Assembly: GCA_033558025.1 (NCBI GenBank)
Contig: JAUCEF010000012.1
Span: 1,426,001-1,490,000, forward strand
Length of the DNA: 64,000 nt
DNA from: Phytophthora sp. 'mugwort'
Taxonomy: Eukaryota > Oomycota > Peronosporomycetes > Peronosporales > Peronosporaceae
Direction of reading: 5' to 3'
Shown: positions 1-11,280 of the stretch, piece after piece
Layout: every line of letters begins with the position of its first letter
How positions within the stretch are numbered: the stretch's first letter is position 1
Program-made: the position numbers and the translations under genes
Notes under the pieces: model-generated
Told to the model about the DNA's origin: nothing
The model's input: only the letters and a program-made list of their open reading frames with translations
Databases searched by the model: none

Positions 1-35
1 CGGCGTCGGTTGGTGACGCACCCCGAACGTGGTGC

Positions 36-605
36 TTGTTCAAGCAACACATTCAAGCACGATTCAGAGATAGTGATTTCGAATATAAGCTGCTCACCAA
101 GATGTACGAGTTGCAAGCGACCAGAACGCAGCAGCAGTATACGCCGAAGTTCATGCTCCTACTCTCTCAGGTTACCGTGGACTTGCCGGAGATCGTAAAG
201 CGTGGGTTTTACCAGCAGAACCTCCGTGCAAACACAAGCTCGTACATATGCCAAAATATCCCCACGAGCCTTCCGGATGCTATGGAGCACGCCCAGCGAT
301 TCAAGGACGCCCGCAAGCCGAGCCGAACTCAGCCGACGACAGGATTCCCAAGCTCTAGTACTCCAAGACGCCAGGATCGCCGTCAACAGCAAGCTCGTGG
401 CCGTGGCGCAGGTGGGGGTCGATATCCAATATCAACGCCGCCAATGAGCCAGAGTCCGGCCGCAGCGACCCAAGACGTGGTGTGCGTCAATAGCCAGGTA
501 AAGGGCCACAAGTCGCCAGACTGCCGGAAGAAGCGGACTGGTGCACAAAAACCTAGGCATCTCAGCGGGCTGGCGCCTCGCCAAGAAGGGCTGCACTGTC
601 GATGA
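36..605 (+). pseudogene. Gypsy Gag fragment with damaged zinc knuckle
   Basis: The reading frame of about 189 residues resembles the C-terminal half of a Gypsy capsid/nucleocapsid polyprotein. It has a helical capsid-like part (motifs QVTVDLPEIVKR and SSYICQNIPTSLPDA), then a basic Arg/Gln/Gly-rich stretch, then a CCHC-type zinc knuckle. The knuckle reads C-V-N-S-Q-V-K-G-H-K-S-P-D-C, so the second zinc ligand is Ser instead of Cys. Gag normally packages element RNA into particles; this copy should be inactive. The true N-terminus is outside the window. Confidence 0.75.
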
Positions 606-706
606 CCATACGGCAGTATTGCAGCCAGCCACCGAAACTTAGCACTCTTTCGCCTATGAGCGCGATCATGCAGTGCTGAATCTTCAAAAAATCCCTATAT
701 GGTCAC

Positions 707-1075
707 TTGGAACAGTCGGTAACTGCTCACCGTACCGCTGTTTCCGCCTTTATTGATTCGGGAGCGTCGTTCAACGCGGTATCTCCAGCACCGACAGCAA
801 AGTTGCAGCTTACGGTCAAGGAACACAGTCGTCCGCTGAAACTGAAGCTACGATCAGGTCGCGTCTCTTCGTCCCCAGACGAACATGTCAGCTCTCGATT
901 CGGCTTCCTGGATCTCGAATGACGAATCAATTGTGTTGGTTATGGAAGTGCCAGAGTCTCAAGAAGTATTGTTGGGTATGCCCTGGCTAGTGGACATCAA
1001 CCCTCAGATTAATTGGGCAAAGCGCGAAATTACTCCTCGAGAGGATCCCGTAGATGACTATAGCAGACAATCACT
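707..1075 (+). pseudogene. Gypsy aspartic protease, split over two frames
   Basis: The first part (707-922) carries the retropepsin active-site motif FIDSGAS. The second part (885-1075, another frame) carries the second hallmark, VLLGMPWLVDINPQINW, which in Gypsy proteases forms the Leu-Gly flap-side motif. A frameshift near 880-900 separates them. The family processes Gag-Pol during particle maturation. The broken frame makes this copy non-functional. Confidence 0.75.
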
Positions 1076-1328
1076 ACAATTCCAGCCGTGTGTGCCTCGC
1101 CAAAGTCCTCGGCGAGTTTCAAGTCGCCAAACGCGAAGTAACGCACAAACCACAAGACTCGCGGACGAGAAGGAAGCCCTCCTTCAGTATTATCTGCAGC
1201 GTGGCCCTTTTGGTGGTCAAGGGGGAACACGTCATGTGGAGCCTCGGGACATCAAGAAACTCCTTCGATCAAATGATAACGAGTATTACGTTTTTGGCAC
1301 CATCTTCGGGTGATACGAAATCAGAAGC

Positions 1329-2039
1329 GGCGTGGCGGTCGTTGGAAGGCTCTCCAGTATCGAGTTTTTCGCTCAGAGCTACCCGACGTCCCTATGTCTC
1401 GTCAAGAAGGCATGGATGTCACAATCGAGGTTGCCGACTCAATACCAGTACACCGCAAGCGTGGCTCCAGGAGATGCTCAAGGCAGGAGTAATCCGACCT
1501 TCATCATCCCCCTACGCTGCACCGACATTTTGCGTGCGCAAAAACAACGGTGAATGGAGAAGAGTGCCCTATTTCCGTGGGCTAAACGCCAGGGTAACCG
1601 TTCCGGCCAATCCAATCCCACGCAAAGATGAAATTCTGCGTGCAATGGTGCGAGGAAATCCTTTCTCGGCCATGGTTTTACTATGGGGTTTCTATCAGGC
1701 GGCGATTTGCAATAAAGTCAATTCCGTACACTGTGTTTGCTACTCTGGATGGACTGTTCGAGTACCTCGTCACGCCGATGGGCATTTCCAGTGGCCCTTC
1801 GTCGTTCAACCGACTGGTGTAATCCATTTCGCTGACTACAGTTCGTTTTGCCAGAGTTACTTTTATGATCCCCTCTTCGTCCTTACTGAGACGGACTTAG
1901 TCGAAGAACATCTCGCAGCAGTAGACCAGGTTCTGGCGCGGCGTCCGCAGAAAATTTTATTCATCACGATCGAAAAGTGTGTAGTTTGCCAGCCTGAAAT
2001 CCCATGTCTTGGTGACTTCATCGGCTCGACGGCATCCGA
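1329..2039 (+). pseudogene. Gypsy reverse transcriptase with two catalytic Asp codons changed
   Basis: Motifs of a Gypsy reverse transcriptase are readable: SSPYAAPTFCVRKNNG and FRGLNARVTVPANPIPRKDEIL (fingers), then FSAMVLLWGFYQ (palm motif A), then YFYDPLFVLTE (motif C) and PEIPCLGDFIG (thumb start). In motif A the catalytic Asp is Val (GTT at 1675-1677). In motif C the YFDD box is YFYD (TAT at 1864-1866). Part of the palm (IPYTVFATLDGLFEYLVTPMGISSGPSSF) has slipped into another frame around 1710-1822. The enzyme is therefore dead by both catalytic loss and frameshift. Confidence 0.8.
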
Positions 2040-2700
2040 ATGGATCCGAAGAAGAGCGCCAGTATTCGAGATTGGCCTATTCCCAAGTCGAAGCGCGACA
2101 TGCAGGCTTTCATTGGCACTTGCGTTTGTGTCATGAGATTCTGCGCAGATTTCGCTGATCATATAGCGCTATTAACCGACTCCATCCATGATAAGCACCC
2201 TCATGACCTCATCACTCTGACCAGTCTACAGCTCGACGCGTTTAATATTCTGAAAACGAAACTATCCTCGCCTCCTGTTCGCGCCCATCACGATTTTTCC
2301 AGGCCGTTTCATGTGAATGTGGACGCCTCAGAATTCGCCGTTAGCGGATATCTTTTCCAGCTCGACAATGATGGTAACGAAAACGTGATTGCGTACGGAG
2401 GTCGAAAGCTCTCAAAGCCGGAATTAATATACCCGACGCGCGAGAAGGAGTTGTTGGCTGCACTCCACGCCATGAGGACTTGGAAGGTCTACCTTCTCGA
2501 TCGGCCATTTTACTTGAATACCGATCATCACACTTTGGAGACGATCTTGCAGCAACAGACTTGATCACAACGTCTTGCCCGGTGGCTGAATGAGCTTGCA
2601 CTCTTTCAACCGCTTTTCAAGTGGGTGCCCGGTCATTTTAATACCGTAGCTGACGCTTTTGGAGACGACACAACTGGAATGATGGAACCGCGCAAGTCAT
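2040..2700 (+). pseudogene. Gypsy RNase H domain
   Basis: A 174-residue open stretch ends at a TGA near 2562. It covers the RT connection and the RNase H fold: HVNVDASEFAVSGYLFQ (first acidic residue), YPTREKELLAALHAM (the Glu in helix B) and YLNTDHHTLETIL (third acidic residue). The catalytic acids look preserved. Homology continues past the stop (RWLNELALFQP, then PGHFNTVADA) to about 2700. RNase H removes the RNA strand during reverse transcription. The neighbouring reverse transcriptase is dead, so the domain is only a relic. Confidence 0.8.
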
Positions 2701-2910
2701 AAGTCTTTCATCGCGGATTGTCGGGTGCAACACTTCCGTCGGAGCCCGAGAATCAACTCTTGCATATTGCTGCGGAGATGTCTGAAATTCGGCAGGCATA
2801 TCGACTGGTTAGGAGGACGATGGTCACTTTGGACCTATTATTCGAGGTCTGCGTACTGACTCTATAAGCAAGATCCGCCGACTTCATCGCTTCACTCTGA
2901 ACGATGACTT

Positions 2911-3717
2911 TTGTTTTTCCAGCTGCGTCCTAATTCGCCTTCCCGTCTATGCGTCCCTGACGCCCCTGGTCTCCGCAAAACGATTATATTTGAAGAACAT
3001 GGCGTCCCAACCCGTGGTCACCCCGGACAAGTTAAGACACTATTACCCTTGCTTGAAAAGTACTACTGGAAGGGAATGTCCCAGTCAGTGAGTCACTATA
3101 GGTACCTGTGGATGTGCCAACGCACAAAGCTATCCGCGGCAAGGCACCTGGATTGCTTCACCCCCTTGAGATCCCCGGCAACCGGTGGAAACATATCAGT
3201 AAAGATTTCCTCTCGCCGCTTCCCAGTACGCAAGGCGGCTATGACGCGGTATTAGTTATCGTTGACCGACTTACCAAGCGGGCGCGTTTCCTCGCCACCC
3301 ACTCGACTTTACAGCCGAGACAACTGCTCAATTATTCTGCGATTTCTACCAACATCTCCATGGACTACCACTGTCTATCGTATCGGATCGCGAAACGAAA
3401 TTCAAGGCCAAAACCTTTGGCGATTGGTCATGGACCTACGAAGCACGCGTCTTCATTTGAGCACGGCTTTTAAGCCCCCGACGGACGGACAATCCGAGGC
3501 GACAATTAAATTCGTCGGCGAATTCCTTCGCCATTTCGTGAGCCCTCATCAAGATAAATGCGATGACTTGTTACCACTCGCAGAATTCGCGTACACTCGA
3601 GGGTTCTCTCCTCCTCCATGGAATGTCCCGTTCACAGCAGACCTGGGCTACCAGCCACGTTCGGTGTCAGATGCCCCATTTCTCCATCCCGCGCCACTCG
3701 TGCTGCCACGTTTATGA
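2911..3717 (+). pseudogene. Gypsy integrase zinc-binding and core domains, frameshifted
   Basis: The N-terminal HHCC region is recognisable around 2998-3130 (EEHGVPTRGHPGQVKTL, then YYWKGM and a single Cys before QRTK), with at least one Cys of the pair changed. The core follows in other frames: WKHISKDFLSPLPSTQGGYDAVLVIVDRLTKRA (3200-3290, first acidic residue) and STAFKPPTDGQSEATIKFVGEFLR (3450-3530, the Gln-Ser-Glu motif with the catalytic Glu). The middle catalytic Asp segment is scrambled by a frame change near 3400. The family inserts element DNA into chromosomes. Confidence 0.75.
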
Positions 3718-3835
3718 CGTACCAGCAAGCGATAATTGCGGAGGCCCAGGACGCTATGGCAGCTGCCCAGGTACACCGACATGATGCCTATGACCTCCAT
3801 CGCCCGCAGGTCACATTCGCTGAGGGTGACGAGTC

Positions 3836-4198
3836 TTGTTGGACACACATAGTCTAGACATAGCTCACATGGCAACTAGTTGTAAACGGAAACTCGCTGC
3901 TCAATTCATTGGACCGTACCGGATCATCACGATTACTGGACCCGATACTTACACACTGGAATTACCGCCGGGCCTCTGTCTACATCATGACTACCACGTA
4001 TCCCGCCTTTGCCCATATCGCTGCGATACTGATCCCCACCTTGTGACGTGGATTCAACCCGTTCTCGTCGCCGGTGGCTCCGAGGGACACTTGGTGACTG
4101 CGATCTTACACCACCAACGCAGAGGTGACATTCGCCAATTTAAAGTACAGTGGCTTGACTCGTCGGTAAAACATGCTGGGAGCCGCTCGAACATTTGA
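3836..4198 (+). pseudogene. Gypsy integrase C-terminal GPY/F and chromodomain-like tail
   Basis: One open frame of about 120 residues contains the GPY motif (KLAAQFIGPYRII), an SH3-like stretch (DTYTLELPPGL), and a C-terminal piece matching the start of a chromodomain (VTAILHHQRRGDIRQFKVQWL). Chromodomains on Gypsy integrases steer insertion to chromatin marks. The aromatic cage cannot be assessed, because the frame ends soon after KVQWL. Confidence 0.7.
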
Positions 4199-4274
4199 CG
4201 CAGGTTCTTGCACTTGTTCGTCAATATGTCGACAATTGGCCGCCTACGAGCTACAGCTCGTCTAAGGAAGGAAG

Positions 4275-4589
4275 TGTCATGGCGACAACCCGTTCGGACC
4301 GCACAGACAACGTCACACCCAGGAAACCAACGGCAACGACCCGATAACCAACGGCAACAATCGTGAAACCAACGACAAAGGGCCCACCAGAACCTTCGTC
4401 CTCGACAGAGAGATTGTCGCACATCGCAAGCTCCGTCCCTTACCGTCTACATAGCATCAGATAGATCGCAGTAGACCCTAACATTATTGCTTAGTTTTCA
4501 TTTTCCAACCTTCTCCGCAAGTGAGACTCACCTTCAAGTCGTTCTACAGCTGAGCACACACAGCACACTAATCCTTCTCAGCTAACTGC
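4275..4589 (+). repeat. Probable 3' LTR of the left Gypsy element
   Basis: It begins with TGTCATGG directly after a purine-rich tract (AAGGAAGGAAG), the layout of a polypurine tract and LTR start. The right border is uncertain because the 5' LTR is not in the window for comparison. A Tc1-like coding region starts at about 4591. Three copies of a 21-base unit lie inside it (listed separately). Confidence 0.4.
4326..4388 (+). repeat. Three tandem 21-base units (ACCAACGGCAAC...)
   Basis: The sequence ACCAAC(G)GCAAC begins at 4326, 4347 and 4368, an exact 21-base period, with divergence growing toward the third copy. It lies in the probable LTR and is probably an LTR sub-repeat. Confidence 0.65.
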
Positions 4590-4590
4590 A

Positions 4591-5680
4591 GTGCTCTCGA
4601 GGCCCACCAAACCTTTTATTCTTCAATGGGCTGTGGCAGAGCCCTCACCGACCCAAGCATATTGGTGGATCATCGGCCTGCACGACGGCGGCACCTCGCT
4701 ACACGAAATTTCGAGGAAGGCCAGACACTCTTGCGCCTGTGTGCGGAAGTCGATCAAGGCGGAGCGCGGCCCCCAGACCGGCGGATGCTGCGGCCACGCA
4801 CAAAGCGGACGAACGCCAGCACTACCCGAGAGAGAGATGCATCGCCTTGTCCGTGCAGCAGCGCCTGGGGACTACTTCGCGGCTGACCTCGAGACCGAGC
4901 TCGGCATCAAGGCGTCGGTACGGATGCCGCAGAGGGTGCTTCATCGTGTCGCCTATCTGATTTACACCTAAATGGACTGCACGCCCCCTCTAACCGCCGC
5001 GTGTAAGACAGCTCGTCTGAGCTAGGCTGAAGAGCACATACTTAGCCAAGGTAAGGCTGTTTTATTTTGCTACTTATTGACTGAATTCTGCTAGCATTTA
5101 CCACGATGTGTAGGAATCTGGCGATATGCGGTATTTCAGATGAAATGAAGTTTAATATGGACGACCCCGATCCTGATGTCTACAAGTACTATTGGCACGA
5201 CGATCGTCACCCTACCCGCCAGTACCTGTGCAGTCAAAATGGCGGCGGGAATGTGATGGTGGGGGCGCATTACGCGCCTAAGGTAAGACCAAGCTGGCCA
5301 TTCTGAGAGGGCGACATAATTCAGGTGACTACATCTAAACTATTTCTGAGAATATGTTGCCGTTTTCCCGTTCTAAACGTTGTACTAACTTAGTGCTCAG
5401 CAAGATATTCACGTCTCGCGTGAAACGAAGGGTTTTCGTACCGAACTGGAGGTCAATGGTTTGGCCTTCTTGTCACCGGATTCTAACCCTGGCGAGAACG
5501 TTTGTCGGTTCTAGTGGCGCGACTTTACGGTTACGGCTGCCACTACCGCACTGTTGACCAACTCGAGGACGCAATCCTGATACATGGGACTCCATCGAGC
5601 AGGAGTACTAGCTCAAGCTTGTAGAGTCCATGCCTCGCCGCCGCCTCGCTGTCATCAACAGAAAGGAAATACACTAAGTA
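4591..5680 (+). pseudogene. Tc1/mariner-type transposase, broken
   Basis: The N-terminal 126 residues (4591-4971) contain a helix-turn-helix pair typical of Tc1 transposases (GLHDGGTSLHEISRKARHSCACVRKSI, then RTPALPEREMHRLVRAA, then IKASVRMPQRVLHRV). The catalytic part is in pieces: ISDEMKFNMDDPD with the first Asp and YYWHD at about 5130-5200, then SRETKGF and a degraded PDxNPxE box (SPDSNPGENV) at about 5410-5500, then QLEDAILIHWDSIEQEY to about 5640. The segment holding the middle Asp is missing or garbled between 5290 and 5400. Several stops interrupt it. Family enzymes cut and paste DNA at TA sites; this copy is inactive. Confidence 0.75.
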
Positions 5681-5689
5681 CTAACTTTT

Positions 5690-6230
5690 AATATAGAAGT
5701 TGGCATTATGTTGCATAAAACGTGTATGTTTTATCAGAAAAGTGACTGGTACTAAATCGTGTCGCACGGCCCGAAACCTGCAATCTGTATGGAAGTCATA
5801 TCAATGACTTTAAATTCACAGTTGTTAGCGCAAGTAGGATCTTAGTATGCATTGGGGCAACATCATATTTAAACAGTAGCAGCTACAGTTCAACCTACAT
5901 GCCGAGATATCGGCAAAAGTCTGCCTCAAATTTGGGGGGCATGCAGGTTAGAGTATGTCGGGGCCTTCCGACTGCGTCCATTGACTCAATGGACATTGAG
6001 AAAGGAATGTCGGTTATGTGTACCGAAATTGTATATGTATCTCTCCCTATTCAGTACGAGCAAAATATGAGTGATGGGGCGTTGGTGGTTTTATGTAAAT
6101 TTTCTCGCTCCTCCTGAATTAACTATCATATCGAATAGCAGTCATGGAAATTTGATGTTTGCATTTTTTGCTGTGACGCCGTCACACCGCAACATATAAA
6201 AATGGGAATGCAGTAGGAGGAGGAGGAACA
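5690..6230. other. No recognisable gene
   Basis: AT-richer sequence with one 72-residue open frame (5899-6117, +) that shows no known motif, plus short AT tracts. It may be the 3' end of the Tc1 element or of the LINE to its right. No terminal inverted repeats could be identified by eye. Confidence 0.5.
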
Positions 6231-6234
6231 GATT

Positions 6235-8860
6235 GTCTATTTACATTGGTATGTACAAGATATCTGGAATTTTCTGAGCCGGTAATAAACGCCGGTCGTT
6301 TTCGCTCCGGTGGCTGGACGTGGCTGGTCTCCGCTTTCTGTAGAGTCCCTCTCGGTTCCTGCTGGAAGAATTCAAGACAGGCATGTAGCCTAGCTCCCTG
6401 AATCTTCCTTTCTGGGCGTCAATGATCGCGCTTTGCTATAGCTCGTAGTTGCCTGATAGCTGCCTCCCAGAAGATGACCTCGCTGCCTTGTTCAGTCAGC
6501 AGGGTTCCCCTGTATACGACATTATCTCACGTCATCCACAGATGTGTTTGGCAGATCGTACAGCCTATTGTCCACATCCTGTTCCATTCATTTATCTCCG
6601 TCGTCTCGGTACTGCTCATTTAGTTCTCGTTGTCTCGTCCTCGATACCGGCGGAGACTGCCTACTCGCACAGAATCGTACAAATTTTGGTAGTCTTTCCG
6701 CTCGCCATAGCTCTCTTGTCCAGTGCGATACGAGCTTGAGTCAGCATGCCGCTGTGCACGGGCATTCCCAAAAAGACGTGCGCGTTTGTCTCCCTTCTAT
6801 GCACTTGCTGAGCTTCGGGCACCTTCTGTCTTCCGGTCGATCGCTGTAGAATAGGTTGAGATGATGCGTCGCTACTGTGTATCCTGTCCATACCTGAAAC
6901 TCTCTGAGTCCGTTACCGTGGTTCCAAACCTGTTTTGGGGTTTCATCTAGGGCGCCTCGTTGCCACTCATCCTGATCTGCTCGTTTGATCAGCCTTAGAA
7001 GCTGGCTATCGAGCTTGCCGACCATTTCCTTCTTTTATCGCTGGAAAGGCTGTCAATTTAGTGCCACCAGGATGTGTTCATTTCTCATTGACTCCGCACA
7101 AGCCCACCGAAATCCGTGAATGACCGGATTCGCTTCGAAGGTGAACATCTCTGTGACCACGGGATTGTTCTCCCGTTCCTCTTTCGTCGTCAGCCGATGT
7201 TAGTGGATGCCGTTGACAGCTTGTTCCAGCCTTACCTCTCGTTCTCCCCATGCTTTCAAGCTGGGAACATTGGTCCCGTGTATTTGGCCGTTCGTTTGTT
7301 TACCCATTCATAGTCTGTGAATGCCTCGGTCGCTTGATGAAGCTTGAGGGGCGGCTTCGCGTTCATCTCACCGCCGATTGGGATTGGGAGAGATGCTAAT
7401 AGTAGTGTTGTAGCCCATTTCCGGAGTTTTTTTCTCGATGGCGCTGATCCTCCTCTGCCAGGCCCGGGAAGCTCAGGACGTATTCTCCGGTTCCTGTTCT
7501 CTGCACGCGAAAACTGGCTATCCGATCGTCAGGAATTCTATTGTACTTCTTGGTACTTGGCATCCGTCCTTCTGCATTCCGGATCCACGGGTTATTGCTC
7601 CATTTGAATGTCGCCCAGACGTTTTAATTTCCGGCCTTGTGTCTTCTGAGCCCCACTGATAATTTGGTAGTGGTTGGGCGTATGAGATCACCCATTCATC
7701 CCCTTCCCACCAACTAATCGCTGTGGCTTCGGTTAACTCCGCATTCGAGGATTGTCATTCGTTGCGCGTCTTCTGCTGGTCCATGATGGAGCTAACCATT
7801 CCCCACGTATTTGCCTGAAGTTTGCGCCTGGTGTTTGTCGCGCGCGATATAGGTGCCTTTTTTTCCCGTGGTGTAATTTCTCCATCTGAGTTTGCGCTTC
7901 GCGAATTTGATGTTCCTCCAAAAAACCACGTCCGTCAAGCTGTAGAGTAAACGTCGGAGCGCTGTGTCATCCACTGCACCTCATGTTTTGTTAACTGCGT
8001 TTTTATCGCAATTTCCACGTCAATTAGCCCCAGTCCGCCCGCGTCCTTGAGAATGATCACCAGCGCCGGGTTGAGCTTGTGTCTGCTGAGTGACGACTCT
8101 GTAGCCCGTGCCATAGGAAACGTTTGTATAGCTGCCGAAATTCTTGCTCTGCCTATTGTGACATTTCGAACGCCGCCGCCGTGAATAAAATTGCTGGCAG
8201 TACGATGGTATTTAGGATCAGCACCCGATTTGCTACGCTCATCGCAATCTGTGTTGCAGTGAGTAGCCACCGGCGAATTTTTTGAATCCGTGATGCCCAG
8301 TTATGGATCCCCATTTCCTCGGTTCCGACTTAATACCCAAGGTATCGAATCGTGTCTGGTTCTTGTAGGACTGATAGGCCTTCGTACTACCGTAGTTTGA
8401 TCGCTCGATTGAGAAAGTTCAGCTTACTCTTGGTTGGATGAACGTGCAACCCAGATAGTTTCCCGAACGCCTTGACTATTTTCAGCGCGCTCTGGACTTG
8501 ATTGGCTTTTGCTAAGAATATTGTTGAATCATCCACAAACGCTGAGAAATCATGCGTCTCAGTTTGCATTCCTGGTACTGGGAGCCCTTGAATATCTTTC
8601 GCTTGTTGAATGCCTAAGTTAAGTATTAACGCTGTCAGAAGAAATAGAATGGCGCTAGCGGGCACCCCTGTCGTATGCCTGATTCCACCTTCAGTTTGCA
8701 ATTTGCCGGCTACCCCACAAGTACACATAGACAGGCCCATACCTGCTAGTCTGCTTTCAAGCTTCGGTCCTTCCAGTCCCGTGTTGTCGTTTCTCCACCT
8801 CAGCCTATCTGTCGTGCTGTCGCCTCACCTGACTACCGGACCTTAAGACCCCGCCCCGCG
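6235..8860 (-). mobile_element. LINE (non-LTR retrotransposon) ORF2, 3' half, decayed
   Basis: Read on the minus strand from 8860 down, the pieces follow a LINE ORF2. First comes a reverse transcriptase palm with the F-V-D-D-S box (SAFVDDSTIFL, inside 8387-8740). Next is a thumb/linker segment (HKLNPALVIILKDAGGLGLIDVEIAIKT, 7935-8270). Then follow a segment WNHGNGLREFQVWTGYTVATHH and a zinc-binding FWECPCTAAC motif (6741-7025), and a C-terminal tail. Stops and frame changes separate them. The enzyme family performs target-primed reverse transcription. A related copy lies on the + strand at about 46.8-48.1 kb with near-identical motifs. The 5' part of ORF2, including the endonuclease, is absent here. 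Confidence 0.8.
8387..8740 (-). pseudogene. LINE reverse transcriptase palm segment
   Basis: A 117-residue open frame. It contains a degraded GxRQGxPLSPxLF region (GIRHTTGVPASAILFLL), then FSAFVDDSTIFL, whose two Asp residues are the metal-binding pair, then LKIVKAFGKLSGLHVHPTKSK, the usual primer-grip side of the palm. The catalytic Asp pair is intact, but the frame is closed on both sides by stops. Confidence 0.8.
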
Positions 8861-9067
8861 ACACCACCACCACGCTAAGCCGTCGTGCTGCCGCCGCCGA
8901 AGAACCAAGTCGTCGCGATTCCCAATCGAGCCGCTCTGTTGAAGCTGTTGCCGAGTTTTGTTTTTAGGCCTGTGGCCCTAGGAGGTCCGAGGAGTGCGGC
9001 CTAGCCCTACCATACAGGGGGGGTACGTGACAGCTGCGAGAAAGCAGCTGGAAGAAGAACGCCCAAA

Positions 9068-9952
9068 TTGGTCTGTCAGCCTTCGCAGCCCATCATCATG
9101 GTGGCTCCCCGTCGTGACCAGACTTGGCATACTGAGTGGCGAAACAAGGCCCCACAGGTCGAGTCCTCGTTGCCCACCCATGACGCGCTCGCGTCAGCGG
9201 AAAAGGCCGTGGGGCTGGATCCCGAGCGCAATGCTGACGACAGGAAAGCAGCTGCTCTACGTGGAGTTCCCCAGCTCGTCTCGAGTGGGTTGACCTACTC
9301 CATGTGGATTCCTGCGCGAGACCTGACCGCCACGTTCTCTGATACGGAGATCATTGACCTCGCTCGGATCGGACACGCAACAGGCCATCTGGTCGGCCAA
9401 CTGACCATCCGGAACGTTGGCATCAGCTTTGTATGCACTGATCAAGCTATCGCATCCAAGTTGGGTGGCCAGACGCTGTCGATCTGCGACCGAAACTATC
9501 GGGTTCAACCGTACTCCAAGTACTCCAGCTGGTACTATGTCGACTTGCAGCGCGTGCCTGACGAGGTCGATGACAGCAAGATCTACGACTGGTTCGCCGC
9601 ACATGGGACACCACCGGTGTTCATATGCCCTAGTCGTACGATCCGCGGTCTGAAGTCACGCAGCCGCCGAGTGTAATTCAACCACAAGTCCCCTCCCAAG
9701 TCGCTGATGCTTACGCCAACGGCGCCGTTGCGAGAAATCAAGTTCGGTGACCATGGATACGCGGTGGTCAATCACCGCATTCGTGCGTTCAACCACGGCA
9801 CGCCGCCCTTTGTGAAGGCGATGCACGGGAAACGCAAGGCTCACCCATCAGCATCTAAGTCGGGCGCCGAGTACGAGCCATCCGAGCCTAATGGCTCAGA
9901 AGTGAGTGACTCGGAAGCCAGTTCAGACAGCACTATGGAAGGTGTTGAATGA
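9068..9952 (+). pseudogene. LINE ORF1-like protein (nucleic-acid-binding Gag-like), broken once
   Basis: A 202-residue frame (9068-9676) continues in homology after its stop as FNHKSPPKSL...REIKFGDHGYAVVNHRIRAFN and an acidic Ser/Glu tail ending at 9952. The central part (CDRNYRVQPYSKYSSWYYVDLQRVPDEV) and the downstream TPPF segment resemble my recollection of ORF1 proteins of oomycete LINEs; the family is poorly characterised and was not searched. ORF1 proteins coat element RNA. The orientation is opposite to the ORF2 fragment immediately left of it (6235-8860), suggesting an inverted 5' end of one insertion or two separate insertions. Confidence 0.55.
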
Positions 9953-10200
9953 GGGACTGTTGAAGAGGGGATCACAGTCCAGCCCAATTCTATTTGGCCG
10001 TCGGACGAAGAACCTCCAAATTTTCCCACTGCTCGATCAAGCGAACGGACCGGGAGCCGGCGCGTATCTTGCGCGCCAAGCAACTTGTTTGGGCAAGATG
10101 TCCACTCCCACGGCCGAGACAAGGGCCCACGTACTTTCCCTGTTGCGCAAGGCATTACTGGCGACGTCTCATGGCTATCTTCGGTTTGCTCCGCGGTTAT

Positions 10201-11280
10201 TTAGGCCCTCGCGTAATTGACCTGCTCGATCGCGTTGGTGGCCGTTGCCGCGGTAGTCAACTCGCGGTGTTCCCCAGAACATATGACTTGCGGCACGACT
10301 TGCTTTTGTTGGTCATTCACTTCGGGCAATCTTATCACTCGGGGTGGGGCTCGTGATCCCGTACGTTCCCATAATCCCGTACTGTGCTTCCGTCGGCTGC
10401 TCCCAGATTCAGTCTCGGTTGCACCCTGATTTTCCACGCTGACTCCCGATTCTGTCCTGACTACTCCTTCTTGTACAGGTTCCAGTTCCCATACATCCGG
10501 CACATTCGCACTCTCGTCGTCGTCCTGCTCCTCTTGACTTTCCCGGTCGAGTTCCCCTATCATCTCGAGGACCTCCATCTCATCGTCGCTTGACACCCAA
10601 GTTCCTAGTGTTTCCCGACTCGGTAGTTTGGTAGCCTTCCCGCTAGACTTAGTACTGGTACGCGGATTCCTCGATCCTGGACTTTCACCAGCGCTAGTAG
10701 CAAGTGTCTCTCACGCCTCGACCTTGGCATGAACAGCCCCACAGTGCCTTCGGGTGCTGCAACGCCGAGCCGTACGTTGCGGAACGCCTGACTGACTATC
10801 TTAGCTTGATTGACTAGGCACACTTTGGCGCATGTGCTGCTGCTGTGTTGTTCCAATCCCCGTAAAGGGAACTACCATCTTCACGTCGTTTGAGTATTAC
10901 TTCATCTCGCTGGAGGTGAAGTCAATTTTCACGCCGTGCGAGTGCATCCAATCTTCCCCAGCAGGAAATCCTCGGTGTCACTTTCCACGAGCAGTGTGTC
11001 AACCTGCATCGGTTGTTGGTACTACCGCGGAAAAGGAAACTCCACATACCCAAAACCTTCGCTACTACTCCACTGAATCCCTCCATGAAATCTACGGGTG
11101 TTTCCACGTCCAGCTTGGTACTGTATGGGCTCAGCATGCTCCAGATACGCTGTACTGTGCCCCGTGTCACTTTTGACCGGCTTCTTTTCGCCTTTCACTT
11201 CCATGATGGCTGTAGTAGTAGGTCGGCTGTAGGCGCTCGTGCTGCCCTGCACTTCCCTACTCGTATGAGCTGCGCGCACT
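10201..11280 (-). pseudogene. Gypsy protease region and acidic linker
   Basis: Segments read in order: AAHTSREVQ... (11279), TVQRIWSMLSPYSTKLDVETPVDFMEGFSG (11170-11080), then in another frame a D-T-L-L-V-E-S-D-T-E-D-F-L-L-G motif (around 10990), which matches the C-terminal half of a retropepsin-like domain. Next come IVSQAFRNVRLGVAAPEGTVGLFMP (10800-10720) and an acidic linker SSDDEMEVLEMIGELDRESQEEQDDDE (10596-10510) of the kind found between protease and reverse transcriptase. The canonical DSG was not seen and may be lost. Confidence 0.55.

Larger units (their letters stand above)
1..4589 (+). mobile_element. Ty3/Gypsy retrotransposon remnant, 5' end outside the window
   Basis: The domain order Gag, protease, reverse transcriptase, RNase H, integrase, chromodomain-like tail reads left to right on the + strand, the order of a Ty3/Gypsy chromovirus. 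Each domain sits in a different frame and there are many stops, so the element cannot make its proteins. The 5' LTR and the start of gag lie left of the window. A purine-rich run at about 4264-4274, followed by TGTCATGG at 4275, marks the probable start of the 3' LTR. The parts are listed separately below. Confidence 0.85.

Noticed and set aside
5899..6117. Small 72-residue protein gene
   Set aside because: No homology, no promoter-like motif, and located in element debris.
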